Positions 15,690 to 22,722 of a stretch of DNA of 42,622 bases are shown here, piece after piece. The position numbers and the translations under genes were made by a program. Under the pieces are notes generated by a model. The model did not search any database, had not been told where the DNA came from, and was given only the letters and a program-made list of their open reading frames with translations. The DNA comes from an uncultured bacterium (GTDB lineage: Bacteria; Patescibacteriota; Minisyncoccia; Phycocordibacterales; CAIJYI01). Numbering within the stretch: the first letter of the stretch is position 1; each line of letters opens with the position of its first letter. The stretch is taken from NCBI GenBank assembly GCA_903824855.1, contig CAIJYI010000010.1:1-42622 (forward strand), given 5' to 3'.

Positions 15690-15761
15690 CGTCTTTCCAG
15701 ACCGCGATCTGGAATCCACGGCTGAACAACGTGGATTCTGGATCAGGTCCAGAATGACGAC
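15690..15761 (-). repeat. REP/BIME-like paired palindrome, copy 1
   Basis: Two short inverted repeats, CCAGACCGCGATCTGG and TTCTGGATCAGGTCCAGAA, joined by a variable stretch with CCACG and CGTGG. It is in the opposite orientation to copies 2-4. It fills the gap between the two nucleotidyltransferase genes. Confidence 0.85.
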
Positions 15762-15841
15762 AATCTTATATTTTTATCTCTATCGACAAAAGATTCTTTT
15801 TGTCGTAGAATCCAGATAGGTTTTTGATGTTTGAAACTGAA

Positions 15842-15871
15842 TTTTGTGTGTTCAAAAACACAAAAAGGGAG
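15842..15871 (+). promoter_or_regulatory. Hairpin touching the ribosome-binding site of gene 15878
   Basis: TTTTGTGT (15842-15849) pairs with ACACAAAA (15858-15865); the next base starts the Shine-Dalgarno AGGGAG (15866-15871). The site decides the start at 15878. Control of translation by this stem is a guess. A second 8-bp hairpin (CGACAAAA/TTTTGTCG) lies at 15784-15805. Confidence 0.5.
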
Positions 15872-15877
15872 ATTTTT

Positions 15878-16564
15878 ATGTTGTACAAGAAAAAATTAAA
15901 GCTCCGCTTTGATAAGATTGTTGATGCGACAAATATTGACGGTAAGAAAAATCAATATGTTTTTGAGGTTACCAAACGAATAGAAAAAGAACTTTCAAAA
16001 TTTCCGGAATTTATCGGTGTTTTTCCTTTTGGTTCAAGAGTGAAAGGCTATGGAAGTGAAGATATTATCGAGACTAAGACGGGAATGAAAGGTTCTGATT
16101 ATGACGTCTATATTTTAGCAGATAATGCTCTTTCCTGGGGTGCCGAGGATCTCTATGAACACTCTGCGATTATCGGTAATGAATATCGGAAATTAGGAAT
16201 AAAGATTGAATTTATCATTCAATATATAAACATCAGGAATTTGGACGGTCTGCTTGAGATGTTGGATATTGTTGGTCCTGAATATCTTTCTTTGGTGAGT
16301 TTTTCAAATTTGTTACGACCCGGTCGCGGTAAAAAAATCAAAGCATGGCGAAATGTGGTAAAAGAAGAACTGTTAAAAATGACCAAAGAAAAGCGCGAGA
16401 AATTATTGCGATTATTTTCCGACAGTTTAGTTTTTGCGGATAAACGGTCGCTGGTAAAGATTACAGAAAGAATTCCCGACTTTGATAAAAATGATTGGCT
16501 TCAATCCCGCCGAAAACTTTGGACAAAGAGAGTCTGTAAAATATTCGATACAATATATAATTGA
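15878..16564 (+). CDS. Nucleotidyltransferase-fold protein B (228 aa)
   Basis: Paralogue of protein A: both contain FPEFIGVFPFGS or a close version, an SD-x-D motif, and a similar C-terminal RRKLWTKR helix. Here GSRVKG starts at Gly52 and SDYDVYI gives Asp74 and Asp76, separated by an insert of about eleven residues absent from A. Glu111 in GIKIEFII can serve as the third metal ligand, so this copy has a full catalytic set. The ATG at 15878 is chosen for its AGGGAG site; the longer frame begins at 15824 within poor sequence. A terminator follows. Substrate unknown. Confidence 0.75.
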   Translation: MLYKKKLKLRFDKIVDATNIDGKKNQYVFEVTKRIEKELSKFPEFIGVFPFGSRVKGYGSEDIIETKTGMKGSDYDVYILADNALSWGAEDLYEHSAIIGNEYRKLGIKIEFIIQYINIRNLDGLLEMLDIVGPEYLSLVSFSNLLRPGRGKKIKAWRNVVKEELLKMTKEKREKLLRLFSDSLVFADKRSLVKITERIPDFDKNDWLQSRRKLWTKRVCKIFDTIYN

Positions 16565-16612
16565 AATGAAAAAATATTGTAATGAATCAAAGTAGTGATA
16601 AAATGGTAAAAC

Positions 16613-16645
16613 AAATTCCGCACCAAAAGGTGCGGGATTTTTTAT
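16613..16645 (+). terminator. Terminator after nucleotidyltransferase B
   Basis: A stem of about 12 bp with CCGCACC paired to GGTGCGG around AAAA, ending in a T run. Confidence 0.85.
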
Positions 16646-16683
16646 TGATTATACAAAATTTGTACACCATCACACCTATTAAT

Positions 16684-16762
16684 CGTCATTCTGGGCTTGA
16701 CCCGGAATCCATGTTGAAGAGCGACAGACGTGGATACCGGATCCTTGTCCGGTATGACGACG
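16684..16762 (+). repeat. REP/BIME-like paired palindrome, copy 2
   Basis: CATTCTGGGCTTGACCCGGAAT is the first palindrome type and TACCGGATCCTTGTCCGGTA the second, with GACGTGGAT in between. It lies between converging nucleotidyltransferase B and rsh. Confidence 0.85.
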
Positions 16763-16784
16763 TTCTGATTTTAATGCTTTTCAT

Positions 16785-18248
16785 TTACACTTTCGGCGGA
16801 AGGTTTTTTTCTTGAAGAATCATTCTGATATGACGTTTAGCGAGAGTCGTTCTTGCACTCTCAAGCCATTTCCTCGTTGGAGAAACGGATTTCTTTGTTT
16901 CAATTTCAACGATATCGCCGTTGTGGAGAATCGTATCGATGCCGACATATTTTCCGTTAACACGCGCTCCTGAAATATGGTTTCCAATTTCGGAGTGAAT
17001 CGCGTACGCAAAATCTATCGCACTTGGTGCTTCGGGTAAGTCGATAACATCGCCTTTTGGTGTGAATACGAAAACGCGGTTCTCGAAGAAATCTACTTTG
17101 AGTTGATTGAGAAATTCTCCCGTCTGAGAAACGTCTTTTTGGAGTTCTACCAGTTGTTTAAACCATGCATATTTTTTACCAAGATCTTCAATACTGGCCT
17201 TGTTTTGTGTTATTCCTTCTTTGTAACCTAAATGAGATGCGATACCGTATTCCGCCTCTTGGTGCATTTTTTCCGTGCGTATCTGAACTTCGATAATTCC
17301 GCCGTCACCCGTAAAGACGGTTGTGTGCAAACTTTGGTAACCGTTTGGTTTCGGAAAAGCGATATAATCTTTAATACGTCCGGGAAGCGGGCGCCAATTC
17401 GCATGAACGACACCAAGAACTCCATAACAATCGGCGACAGTAGGAACGATAACGCGAATCGCCATCACGTCATAGATCTTCGCCATATCCATTTTCTTCT
17501 CCAGCAACTTTTTGTAAAGGCTGTATTTTCCTTTCATTCTGTTTGAAGTTCGAAACGCTTTGTATCCGGCCTGAGCAATTTCTTTTTTCAGATTTCGATA
17601 AAATTTCTCGAGACGTTTTTCCAATTCGTCTTCGCGCTCCTTTAGTAGTTCGGTAACTTTTTTATATTCTTCGGGATATGCGTAAGGAAAGGAAAGTTCT
17701 TCTAATTGGTGGCGGATAACACCCATTCCGAGACGGTAGGCGAGAGGGGCATAAATTTCAAGAGTTTCTAGAGCGATGCGTTTTCTTTTTTCAGGAGGGA
17801 CGAATTCAAGAGTACTGACATTATGTAATCGGTCGGCAAGTTTAATAATAAGAACGCGAATGTCTCGAGTGGTCGCAATAAAGAGTTTGCGTAAGCTTTC
17901 AACATGTCTTTGTTCTCCGTGGTATTTTAATTTTCCGAGTTTTGTGACACCTTCAACAAGAAAAAGAATTTCTTTTCCAAATTGCGCCTCAAATTCTTTT
18001 GATGTGATTGGCGTATCTTCCAGCGTGTCATGAAGTAATCCGGCGGCGATAACTTTAGTCTCCATTCGAAATTCCGCAAGATTCATTGCGACACAAAAAC
18101 AGTGAGTAAAATAGGGTTCCCCCGAGAATCTTTTCTGACCTTTGTGCGCCTCCAAAGCAAAATTGTAAGCCTTCGTAATAAGAGCCTTGTCTTCTTCTGT
18201 TGGATTTTTTAAGGCGGCAATAAGGGTTTCAAGTTTGGTTTCTGTCAT
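16785..18248 (-). CDS. rsh: Bifunctional (p)ppGpp synthetase/hydrolase, short form (487 aa)
   Basis: A RelA/SpoT homologue that makes and breaks the alarmone (p)ppGpp. The hydrolase HD domain has HDTLEDT (His73, Asp74) and LADRLHN. The synthetase domain has NRMKGKYSLYKK, IYDVMAIRV and IKDYIAFPKPNGYQSLHT. A TGS domain (VFTPKGDVIDLPEAP ...) ends the protein. The zinc-finger and ACT domains that complete the usual 700-plus residue enzyme are missing, so ribosome-linked control may differ. Both catalytic halves look intact. The start at 18248 is preferred to 18257 because TATAAT (18256-18261) overlaps the first ATG and leaves a leaderless 7-base gap to the second. Confidence 0.93.
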   Translation of the reverse strand: MTETKLETLIAALKNPTEEDKALITKAYNFALEAHKGQKRFSGEPYFTHCFCVAMNLAEFRMETKVIAAGLLHDTLEDTPITSKEFEAQFGKEILFLVEGVTKLGKLKYHGEQRHVESLRKLFIATTRDIRVLIIKLADRLHNVSTLEFVPPEKRKRIALETLEIYAPLAYRLGMGVIRHQLEELSFPYAYPEEYKKVTELLKEREDELEKRLEKFYRNLKKEIAQAGYKAFRTSNRMKGKYSLYKKLLEKKMDMAKIYDVMAIRVIVPTVADCYGVLGVVHANWRPLPGRIKDYIAFPKPNGYQSLHTTVFTGDGGIIEVQIRTEKMHQEAEYGIASHLGYKEGITQNKASIEDLGKKYAWFKQLVELQKDVSQTGEFLNQLKVDFFENRVFVFTPKGDVIDLPEAPSAIDFAYAIHSEIGNHISGARVNGKYVGIDTILHNGDIVEIETKKSVSPTRKWLESARTTLAKRHIRMILQEKNLPPKV

Positions 18249-18255
18249 AGTTTTC

Positions 18256-18261
18256 ATTATA
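18256..18261 (-). promoter_or_regulatory. -10 box, leaderless start (rsh)
   Basis: Perfect TATAAT on the minus strand, seven bases before the ATG at 18248. Confidence 0.65.
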
Positions 18262-18291
18262 AAACATTTTTGTCATAGTTCAAAATATAAA

Positions 18292-18326
18292 CAAATAACC
18301 ACCGGATTTAATTCGGTGGTCATTTG
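18292..18326 (-). terminator. Terminator after topA
   Basis: A 13-bp stem (18292-18304 with 18314-18326, one mismatch) around a 9-base loop in the gap between the topA stop and the rsh promoter, with a T-rich tail on the minus strand. Confidence 0.75.
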
Positions 18327-18350
18327 CTTTGTTTTATTTTTATTTATCGT

Positions 18351-20525
18351 CTATTTTCCTTTTTCGTCTAATTTGTGCGGATTGTGGTTCGGACAGGTTT
18401 TGTCGGAACATCTCTCGGGGATTGTTTTTGTTCCTTCCATCATAAGATTTCCGCAGAGTTTGCAGATGTTGCCGGTTGGTTTTGTTTTTATGATGTGTTT
18501 GCAATCGGGATAATTCGTACAGCTGTAAAAGAGTCCGAAGCGTCCGCGTCTTTCCATCATTTCACCGTCTTTACATTTTCCGCACATAACGCCCGTTAAT
18601 TTTTTCGCATCTTCGGTCGGGTCGGATTTTATGAATTTACATTTCGGATAATTACTGCAGGCGATAAATTTTCCAAATCGTCCGTCTCGTTCCATAAGGC
18701 CGCCACCGCATTTCGGGCATTTTTCATCGAGCATTTTTGGCCCCTCCAACTCACGTCCGTCGAGCATCCTCGCGCCGTTACATTCAGGGAATTTTGCACA
18801 ACTTAAAAAGCTTCCATTTTTTCCGAGTTTGATAACCATGTCGCCACCGCAGATTGGGCAACGCATTTCTTTTGGGGCATCGCCGACATTGGTAATCTTA
18901 TCAATTTTATCTTTCGCTTTTAAGAGTTTAGCAAAGGGCGTGTAAAACTTTTCAAGGGTCTTTGCATATTCACGTTTTCCTTCCGCGATGTCGTCCAACT
19001 CTTCCTCAATTTCGGCGGTGAAGGTATCAGAAATAATATCAGCAAAGTGAGGTTTCAAAAACTTATTGATAACAACTTCTCCTGTGTCTGTCGGGCGGAG
19101 TGCTTTTCCTTCTTTTGTGACATAGCCGTGGTCGATATTCGTTTTGATGATAGACGCATACGTACTCGGGCGTCCGATGCCGAGTTCTTCCAATTTCTTC
19201 ACGAGTCCGGCTTCAGAATATCTGTTTGGCGGTTCGGTTTGTTTTGCTTCCTCTTTAATCTCAATGAGAGTGAGAGTGTCGCCAACAGAAACCTTCGGCA
19301 ATTCAGTATCTTCTTCTCGAGCTTTTGGATCGGCAGAAAGCCATCCCTGAATAAGAAGGCGAGAACCGTTCGCAGAAAAAGGTGGGATACTTTCGCTTTC
19401 CGTATTGGCGGTAATTTTGGTGCGCAAAATATTGGCATCAATCATTTGTGATGCAACTGTTCTTCTCCAGATAAGTCCATAAAGGTCTTTTTGTTCAGCG
19501 TTCATTCCCGCATCTTTTTTTGCAGAATGGGTCGGGCGAATTGCCTCATGCGCCTCCTGTGCATTTTTTGATTTCGTTTTGTAGACGCGAACTTCGAGGA
19601 ATTCCTTCCCGTACAACTTCGTAATCGTTTTTGAGATTTCTTCAATGGCTTCCTGTCCGAGATTTGTGCTGTCGGTACGCATATAGGTAATCTGTCCGGC
19701 TTCGTAGAGTTTTTGTGCGACGCCCATTGTTTTGCTCGGTGAAAATCCGAGGATAGTACTCGCAGCTTGTTGAAGTGTTGAGGTAGTGAAAGGCGCTTTC
19801 GGAGAACGTTTCGCTTGTGTTTCTTTTACATCGATAACTTTCCATTTTTCTTTATTTCCTTTTGCAAGAATACCATCGACTGTTTTTTGGTCTTTCGGTT
19901 TTTCTAAACATTCAAGAGAAATAATCTCTTTGTTTTTTGTTTTTGTTTCGGCGGTAATCACCCAGAAATCTTCCGGAATAAATGCGCGGATTTCTTCCTC
20001 TTTTTCAACAAGTAATCGGAGAGCAGGGGACTGAACACGTCCGGCGCCCAAACCATAGCGGAGTTTTTTCCAGAGGAGTCCTGAAAGTCCATAACCAACG
20101 AGGCGGTCGAGGACACGTCTTGCTTCCTGAGCCTTCCTTAAATCTTGATCGATTTCGCGCGGATGTTTGAGTGCTTCTTTAATGGCCTTTTCTGTAATTT
20201 CATGGAACGCGACACGTTTCGCTTTTTTGAGTCCGAGCGCTTCTGCGACATGCCAAGCAATGGCCTCTCCTTCACGGTCGGGGTCTGTTGCGAGAAGGAT
20301 CTCATCGGCCTTTTTTGCGAGACTTTGCAATTGAGCGACGACTTTTTCCTTACCTTTGGATATCTCATAATGAGGGACAAAACCCCCCGGAATGTCTATG
20401 GCGTTCTTACTACTCTTGGGAATATCGCGAATATGACCGACAGAAGCCACGACGGTGTATTCACCGCCTAAGTATTTGGATATGGTTTTGGCTTTGGAAG
20501 GGGACTCAACAATAAGTAATTTCAT
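18351..20525 (-). CDS. topA: DNA topoisomerase I
   Basis: Type IA topoisomerase that relaxes negative supercoils by cutting one strand. The TOPRIM part has LLIVESPSKA at the start and DPDREGEAIAWH at residues 81-92. The catalytic tyrosine is Tyr281 in ITYMRTDSTNL. From residue 554 to the end there are four zinc-ribbon units; the first three are classical (CPICGG..., CPKCGG..., CGKCKD...) and the last (CKLCGN ... CSDKTCPNH) is divergent. The start at 20525 gives MKLLIVESPSKAK; the longer frame adds 17 residues unlike the family. Length of 724 is normal for this enzyme with several ribbons. Confidence 0.97.
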   Translation of the reverse strand: MKLLIVESPSKAKTISKYLGGEYTVVASVGHIRDIPKSSKNAIDIPGGFVPHYEISKGKEKVVAQLQSLAKKADEILLATDPDREGEAIAWHVAEALGLKKAKRVAFHEITEKAIKEALKHPREIDQDLRKAQEARRVLDRLVGYGLSGLLWKKLRYGLGAGRVQSPALRLLVEKEEEIRAFIPEDFWVITAETKTKNKEIISLECLEKPKDQKTVDGILAKGNKEKWKVIDVKETQAKRSPKAPFTTSTLQQAASTILGFSPSKTMGVAQKLYEAGQITYMRTDSTNLGQEAIEEISKTITKLYGKEFLEVRVYKTKSKNAQEAHEAIRPTHSAKKDAGMNAEQKDLYGLIWRRTVASQMIDANILRTKITANTESESIPPFSANGSRLLIQGWLSADPKAREEDTELPKVSVGDTLTLIEIKEEAKQTEPPNRYSEAGLVKKLEELGIGRPSTYASIIKTNIDHGYVTKEGKALRPTDTGEVVINKFLKPHFADIISDTFTAEIEEELDDIAEGKREYAKTLEKFYTPFAKLLKAKDKIDKITNVGDAPKEMRCPICGGDMVIKLGKNGSFLSCAKFPECNGARMLDGRELEGPKMLDEKCPKCGGGLMERDGRFGKFIACSNYPKCKFIKSDPTEDAKKLTGVMCGKCKDGEMMERRGRFGLFYSCTNYPDCKHIIKTKPTGNICKLCGNLMMEGTKTIPERCSDKTCPNHNPHKLDEKGK

Positions 20526-20708
20526 GTATATTTTTAGTGTTTCTCTATAATTAACACAGATACTAACATTATGCAAATTTTCTCAGCCCGTCGGGTGAGA
20601 ACTCTAAAACCTCATATTCGTCCATTGTACACGGTAAATACAATTATGAAAAACGAGCCATTCTGTGGATAAGAATGACTCGTCATCTAAATATTAGCAT
20701 TTTTCGTC
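20526..20708. other. Intergenic stretch between topA and orphan gene
   Basis: Contains a small imperfect hairpin at 20580-20601 (TTCTCA ... TGAGAA) and the terminator of the orphan gene at 20649-20683. No clear topA promoter was found. Confidence 0.4.
20649..20683 (-). terminator. Terminator of the 92-residue orphan gene
   Basis: ACGAGTCATTCT pairs with AGAATGGCTCGT on the minus strand (one G-T pair) around a 7-base loop, then TTTTT. Confidence 0.9.
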
Positions 20709-20987
20709 CTATTCAATGAAGGCTTCGGCCGTGACCGCTATACCGTCCAGTATGGGATGCTCGTGTTGCGGAGCTATCTTTTTGGCTTTTCTGGCGTGTC
20801 TTGCCAGTTCCTGCCATTCACCTTTGGTAACGGGTTTGTCTTCTCTAATTTTGTCCATTAAGGCTTTTTGAGCTGCGTGGACTTCATCTAATGCTTGGGA
20901 TGTTTTTTGTACTTCAACCGATTTCACTTCTTTGGGTTTTAGTATTGGCTGACTACCGAGCCAAGGTTTGTATGATTCTTTTGACAT
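20709..20987 (-). CDS. Orphan small soluble protein (92 aa)
   Basis: Unknown function. The protein is hydrophilic and lysine-rich, with a predicted helical middle (QALDEVHAAQKALMDKIRED and GEWQELARHARKAKKIA) and an end reading ILDGIAVTAEAFIE. There are no cysteines and no membrane segment. It has a promoter with TTGACT and TATAGT at a 17-base spacing, a strong AGGAGA ribosome site and its own terminator, so it is a complete single-gene unit. The promoter starts five bases beyond the dprA stop. The signals differ from the leaderless neighbours and suggest independent control. Confidence 0.75.
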   Translation of the reverse strand: MSKESYKPWLGSQPILKPKEVKSVEVQKTSQALDEVHAAQKALMDKIREDKPVTKGEWQELARHARKAKKIAPQHEHPILDGIAVTAEAFIE

Positions 20988-20994
20988 GACACTT

Positions 20995-21001
20995 TCTCCT
21001 T
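20995..21001 (-). promoter_or_regulatory. Strong Shine-Dalgarno of orphan gene
   Basis: AAGGAGA on the minus strand, seven bases before the ATG at 20987. It is one of few clear ribosome sites in the window. Confidence 0.8.
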
Positions 21002-21025
21002 TTAGGTTAGGTTGTTCTAATAAAG

Positions 21026-21054
21026 ACTATACTACAATTGAGTATAAAAGTCAA
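21026..21054 (-). promoter_or_regulatory. Near-consensus sigma-70 promoter of orphan gene
   Basis: TTGACT (21049-21054), 17-base spacer, TATAGT (21026-21031) on the minus strand; leader of about 32 bases. Confidence 0.85.
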
Positions 21055-21058
21055 TGGG

Positions 21059-21922
21059 TTACGTCCTTCTAAAATCGCCGCCTCTTTCTATTATTATACC
21101 TTTTATTTCCATAATAGAAAGGAGCGTGTTTCCGTCCGAGGCGGAAATTCCGCAATTACGGATGAGAAAATCTCTCGGTAACGGTTCGGCGAGCATATCA
21201 AAAACTTTTTGTTCTTCAGGAGAAAGATCAAAAGGTAATCTTTCTTGGAATGACTCACTGTCGTTCTTTAAATGAAGGAGTTCTAAAATATCGGATGATT
21301 CGGTAATAGGATAGGCGCCTTGTTTGAGAAGTTTATTTGAACCTTGAGAGCCGGGGGAAAAAATTCCATTTGGTATTACATACACATCGCGATTATATTC
21401 CGTCGCAAGTCGCGCGGTAATAAGTGTCCCCGAACGCTCACCGGCTTCGATAACTAAAATAGCGCGCGAGAGTCCCGCCATAATTCTATTGCGTGCAGGG
21501 AAGCTCCATGTCGACGCTTGGAAGTCGGGCTCATATTCCGAAAGCAAGCATCCTCCTTTTTCTACAATTTCCTCCGCGAGAGAAAGATTCGTTCTCGGAT
21601 AAATTACTTTCGAATCAATCCCCGAACCGGGAACGGCGAGTGTTTTTAATCCCGCCTTAAGTGCCGCCTTGTGTGCGAGGGCATCAATACCGAGAGCGAG
21701 TCCCGAAACGATTACAATCGGATAACCGGAAAGTCCCTCAATAATTTTTTCGCAAGCATCAGCGCCATAGCTCGTGTATTTGCGTGAACCAACAACCGCA
21801 AGCAAAATACTTCCTTCCGGGGGTAATTCTCCTGCTACATATAATTTTTTAGGGGGTTGAGGAATTTCGAGAAGTGAAGCGGGAAATTCATTTTTAGAGA
21901 GCTCTCGTATTTGGTAAGACAT
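21059..21922 (-). CDS. dprA: DNA processing protein DprA
   Basis: DprA protects incoming single-stranded DNA and loads RecA during natural transformation. The Rossmann-like domain shows VVGSRKYTSYG, SGLALGIDALAHKAAL, VPGSGID, YPRTN and FPARNRIMAGLSRAILVIEAGERSGTL. The C-terminal 60 residues look like the winged-helix DML1-like domain. At 287 residues it lacks the N-terminal SAM domain of longer DprA proteins, a common short form. The gene suggests that the cell takes up DNA; the com genes that do the uptake are not in the window. Its -10 sits at leaderless spacing. Confidence 0.95.
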   Translation of the reverse strand: MSYQIRELSKNEFPASLLEIPQPPKKLYVAGELPPEGSILLAVVGSRKYTSYGADACEKIIEGLSGYPIVIVSGLALGIDALAHKAALKAGLKTLAVPGSGIDSKVIYPRTNLSLAEEIVEKGGCLLSEYEPDFQASTWSFPARNRIMAGLSRAILVIEAGERSGTLITARLATEYNRDVYVIPNGIFSPGSQGSNKLLKQGAYPITESSDILELLHLKNDSESFQERLPFDLSPEEQKVFDMLAEPLPRDFLIRNCGISASDGNTLLSIMEIKGIIIERGGDFRRT

Positions 21923-21929
21923 GAATGGT

Positions 21930-21938
21930 ATTGTACCA
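21930..21938 (-). promoter_or_regulatory. Extended -10, leaderless start (dprA)
   Basis: TGG plus TACAAT on the minus strand (TACAAT at 21930-21935), seven bases before the ATG at 21922. Confidence 0.65.
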
Positions 21939-21961
21939 CGTGGGGAAGCTTTTGAGGTGTT

Positions 21962-21990
21962 TTGACAAAATTGTTATTATGATGTAAATT
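21962..21990 (+). promoter_or_regulatory. Sigma-70 promoter of 48-residue gene
   Basis: TTGACA (21962-21967), 17-base spacer, TAAATT (21985-21990). The leader of about 23 bases carries GGTGA at 22012-22016. Confidence 0.7.
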
Positions 21991-22020
21991 TTAGTAGGAT
22001 AATTGTCGAGTGGTGAAAAT

Positions 22021-22167
22021 ATGTCAAAGATAGTAAATAAATTGCTTTCCGTTCTTATTATACTTTTAGTGTTTATCATAATTGGATTTTGGGCTCACGA
22101 CAGATCTCATGAAATGGGCGGGCATCGGACATGGGAACAAGCTTTTGAACAACAATTCGGAAGATAA
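22021..22167 (+). CDS. Single-span small membrane protein (48 aa)
   Basis: A very short gene with full expression signals: a TTGACA promoter, a GGTGA ribosome site four bases before the ATG, and a terminator 14 bases after the stop. The product has a short basic N-terminus (MSKIVNK), one hydrophobic segment of about 17 residues (LLSVLIILLVFIIIGFW), and a polar outside tail with three His (HDRSHEMGGHRTWEQAF). No lipobox. Function unknown; such micro-proteins often regulate a larger membrane partner. Confidence 0.65.
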   Translation: MSKIVNKLLSVLIILLVFIIIGFWAHDRSHEMGGHRTWEQAFEQQFGR

Positions 22168-22177
22168 ATGAAATACA

Positions 22178-22209
22178 AAAAGCCACTCAAATCGAGTGGC
22201 TCTTTTTTT
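22178..22209. terminator. Bidirectional terminator
   Basis: GCCACTC (22182-22188) pairs with GAGTGGC (22194-22200), with an A run on the left and a T run on the right. It serves the 48-residue gene and probably the converging gene at 22208-22531. Confidence 0.85.
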
Positions 22210-22531
22210 ATAAATCTTTATCGAATTCTTCGTAGAGGTCAACGTCGCCGTTCTTCTTTATTTGAACGTCTTCATACGGAGTGGCGAGACGGCGATAGAA
22301 TTCATCGGCAATATTATGGAATGTTCCGGTAGTTGTCGCGATAATCCAATAGCGGACTTTCCCAAATTGTAATCTTATAATCTTGAGTGCGAGTCTCGTG
22401 CAGGTGTAATTTAAAAGGCCTGCATAAGCGGCGTCGTTTCCGGCTTCTTTTGATTTCGCGACAATCTCCTCCGCAAGGGAATCGATTAACGGGTCAAGAG
22501 AAACCCGATCTTCTTTTTTTATATAAGGCAT
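22208..22531 (-). CDS. Conserved small protein, DUF6899-like (107 aa)
   Basis: Begins MPYIKKEDRVSLDPLIDSLA and contains GLLNYTCTRLALKII, then FHNIADEFYRRLATPYEDVQIKKNGDVD. From memory this layout (MPYI..EDR, LNY..TRL, E.YRR..APYED...NGDV) matches a small conserved family seen in phages and in CPR genomes, annotated DUF6899; I could not search to confirm. No catalytic motif is evident. A TATACT with extended TGC lies six bases before the ATG, so the mRNA is probably leaderless. Confidence 0.7.
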   Translation of the reverse strand: MPYIKKEDRVSLDPLIDSLAEEIVAKSKEAGNDAAYAGLLNYTCTRLALKIIRLQFGKVRYWIIATTTGTFHNIADEFYRRLATPYEDVQIKKNGDVDLYEEFDKDL

Positions 22532-22537
22532 ATATAT

Positions 22538-22546
22538 AGTATAGCA
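22538..22546 (-). promoter_or_regulatory. Extended -10, leaderless start (DUF6899-like gene)
   Basis: TGC plus TATACT on the minus strand (TATACT at 22538-22543), six bases before the ATG at 22531. Confidence 0.65.
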
Positions 22547-22587
22547 TTACAAAAACGAAAATCAAAAAATACGACATCTTTCCCTCA

Positions 22588-22656
22588 GTCATTCCGGGCT
22601 TTGACCCGGAATCTATGTTGTTTGGACGTGGATTCCAGATCGCGGTCTGGAATGAC
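22588..22656 (+). repeat. REP/BIME-like paired palindrome, copy 3
   Basis: Outer ends GTCATTCC and GGAATGAC are exact inverted repeats. Inside are the two palindromes CCGGGCTTTGACCCGG and CCAGATCGCGGTCTGG. It lies between two divergent genes. Confidence 0.9.
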
Positions 22657-22707
22657 AGACGTGTAGAAGGAAATGTGTCCTTTTGAATATTGGTATATAA
22701 TTTTTTA

Positions 22708-22716
22708 TGTTATACT
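22708..22716 (+). promoter_or_regulatory. Extended -10, leaderless start (helicase gene)
   Basis: TGT plus TATACT (22711-22716), six bases before the ATG at 22723. This rules out the longer frame beginning at 22690. Confidence 0.65.
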
Positions 22717-22722
22717 TCAAAA

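Noticed and set aside
15690-16762. Repeats 1 and 2 as a CRISPR array or insertion sequence ends
   Set aside because: Copies are about 1 kb apart, in opposite orientation, without regular spacers or a transposase; they match the dispersed REP-like elements elsewhere in the window.
20580-20601. Hairpin between topA and the orphan gene as a terminator
   Set aside because: The stem is interrupted, its loop is small, and neither strand has a following T run.
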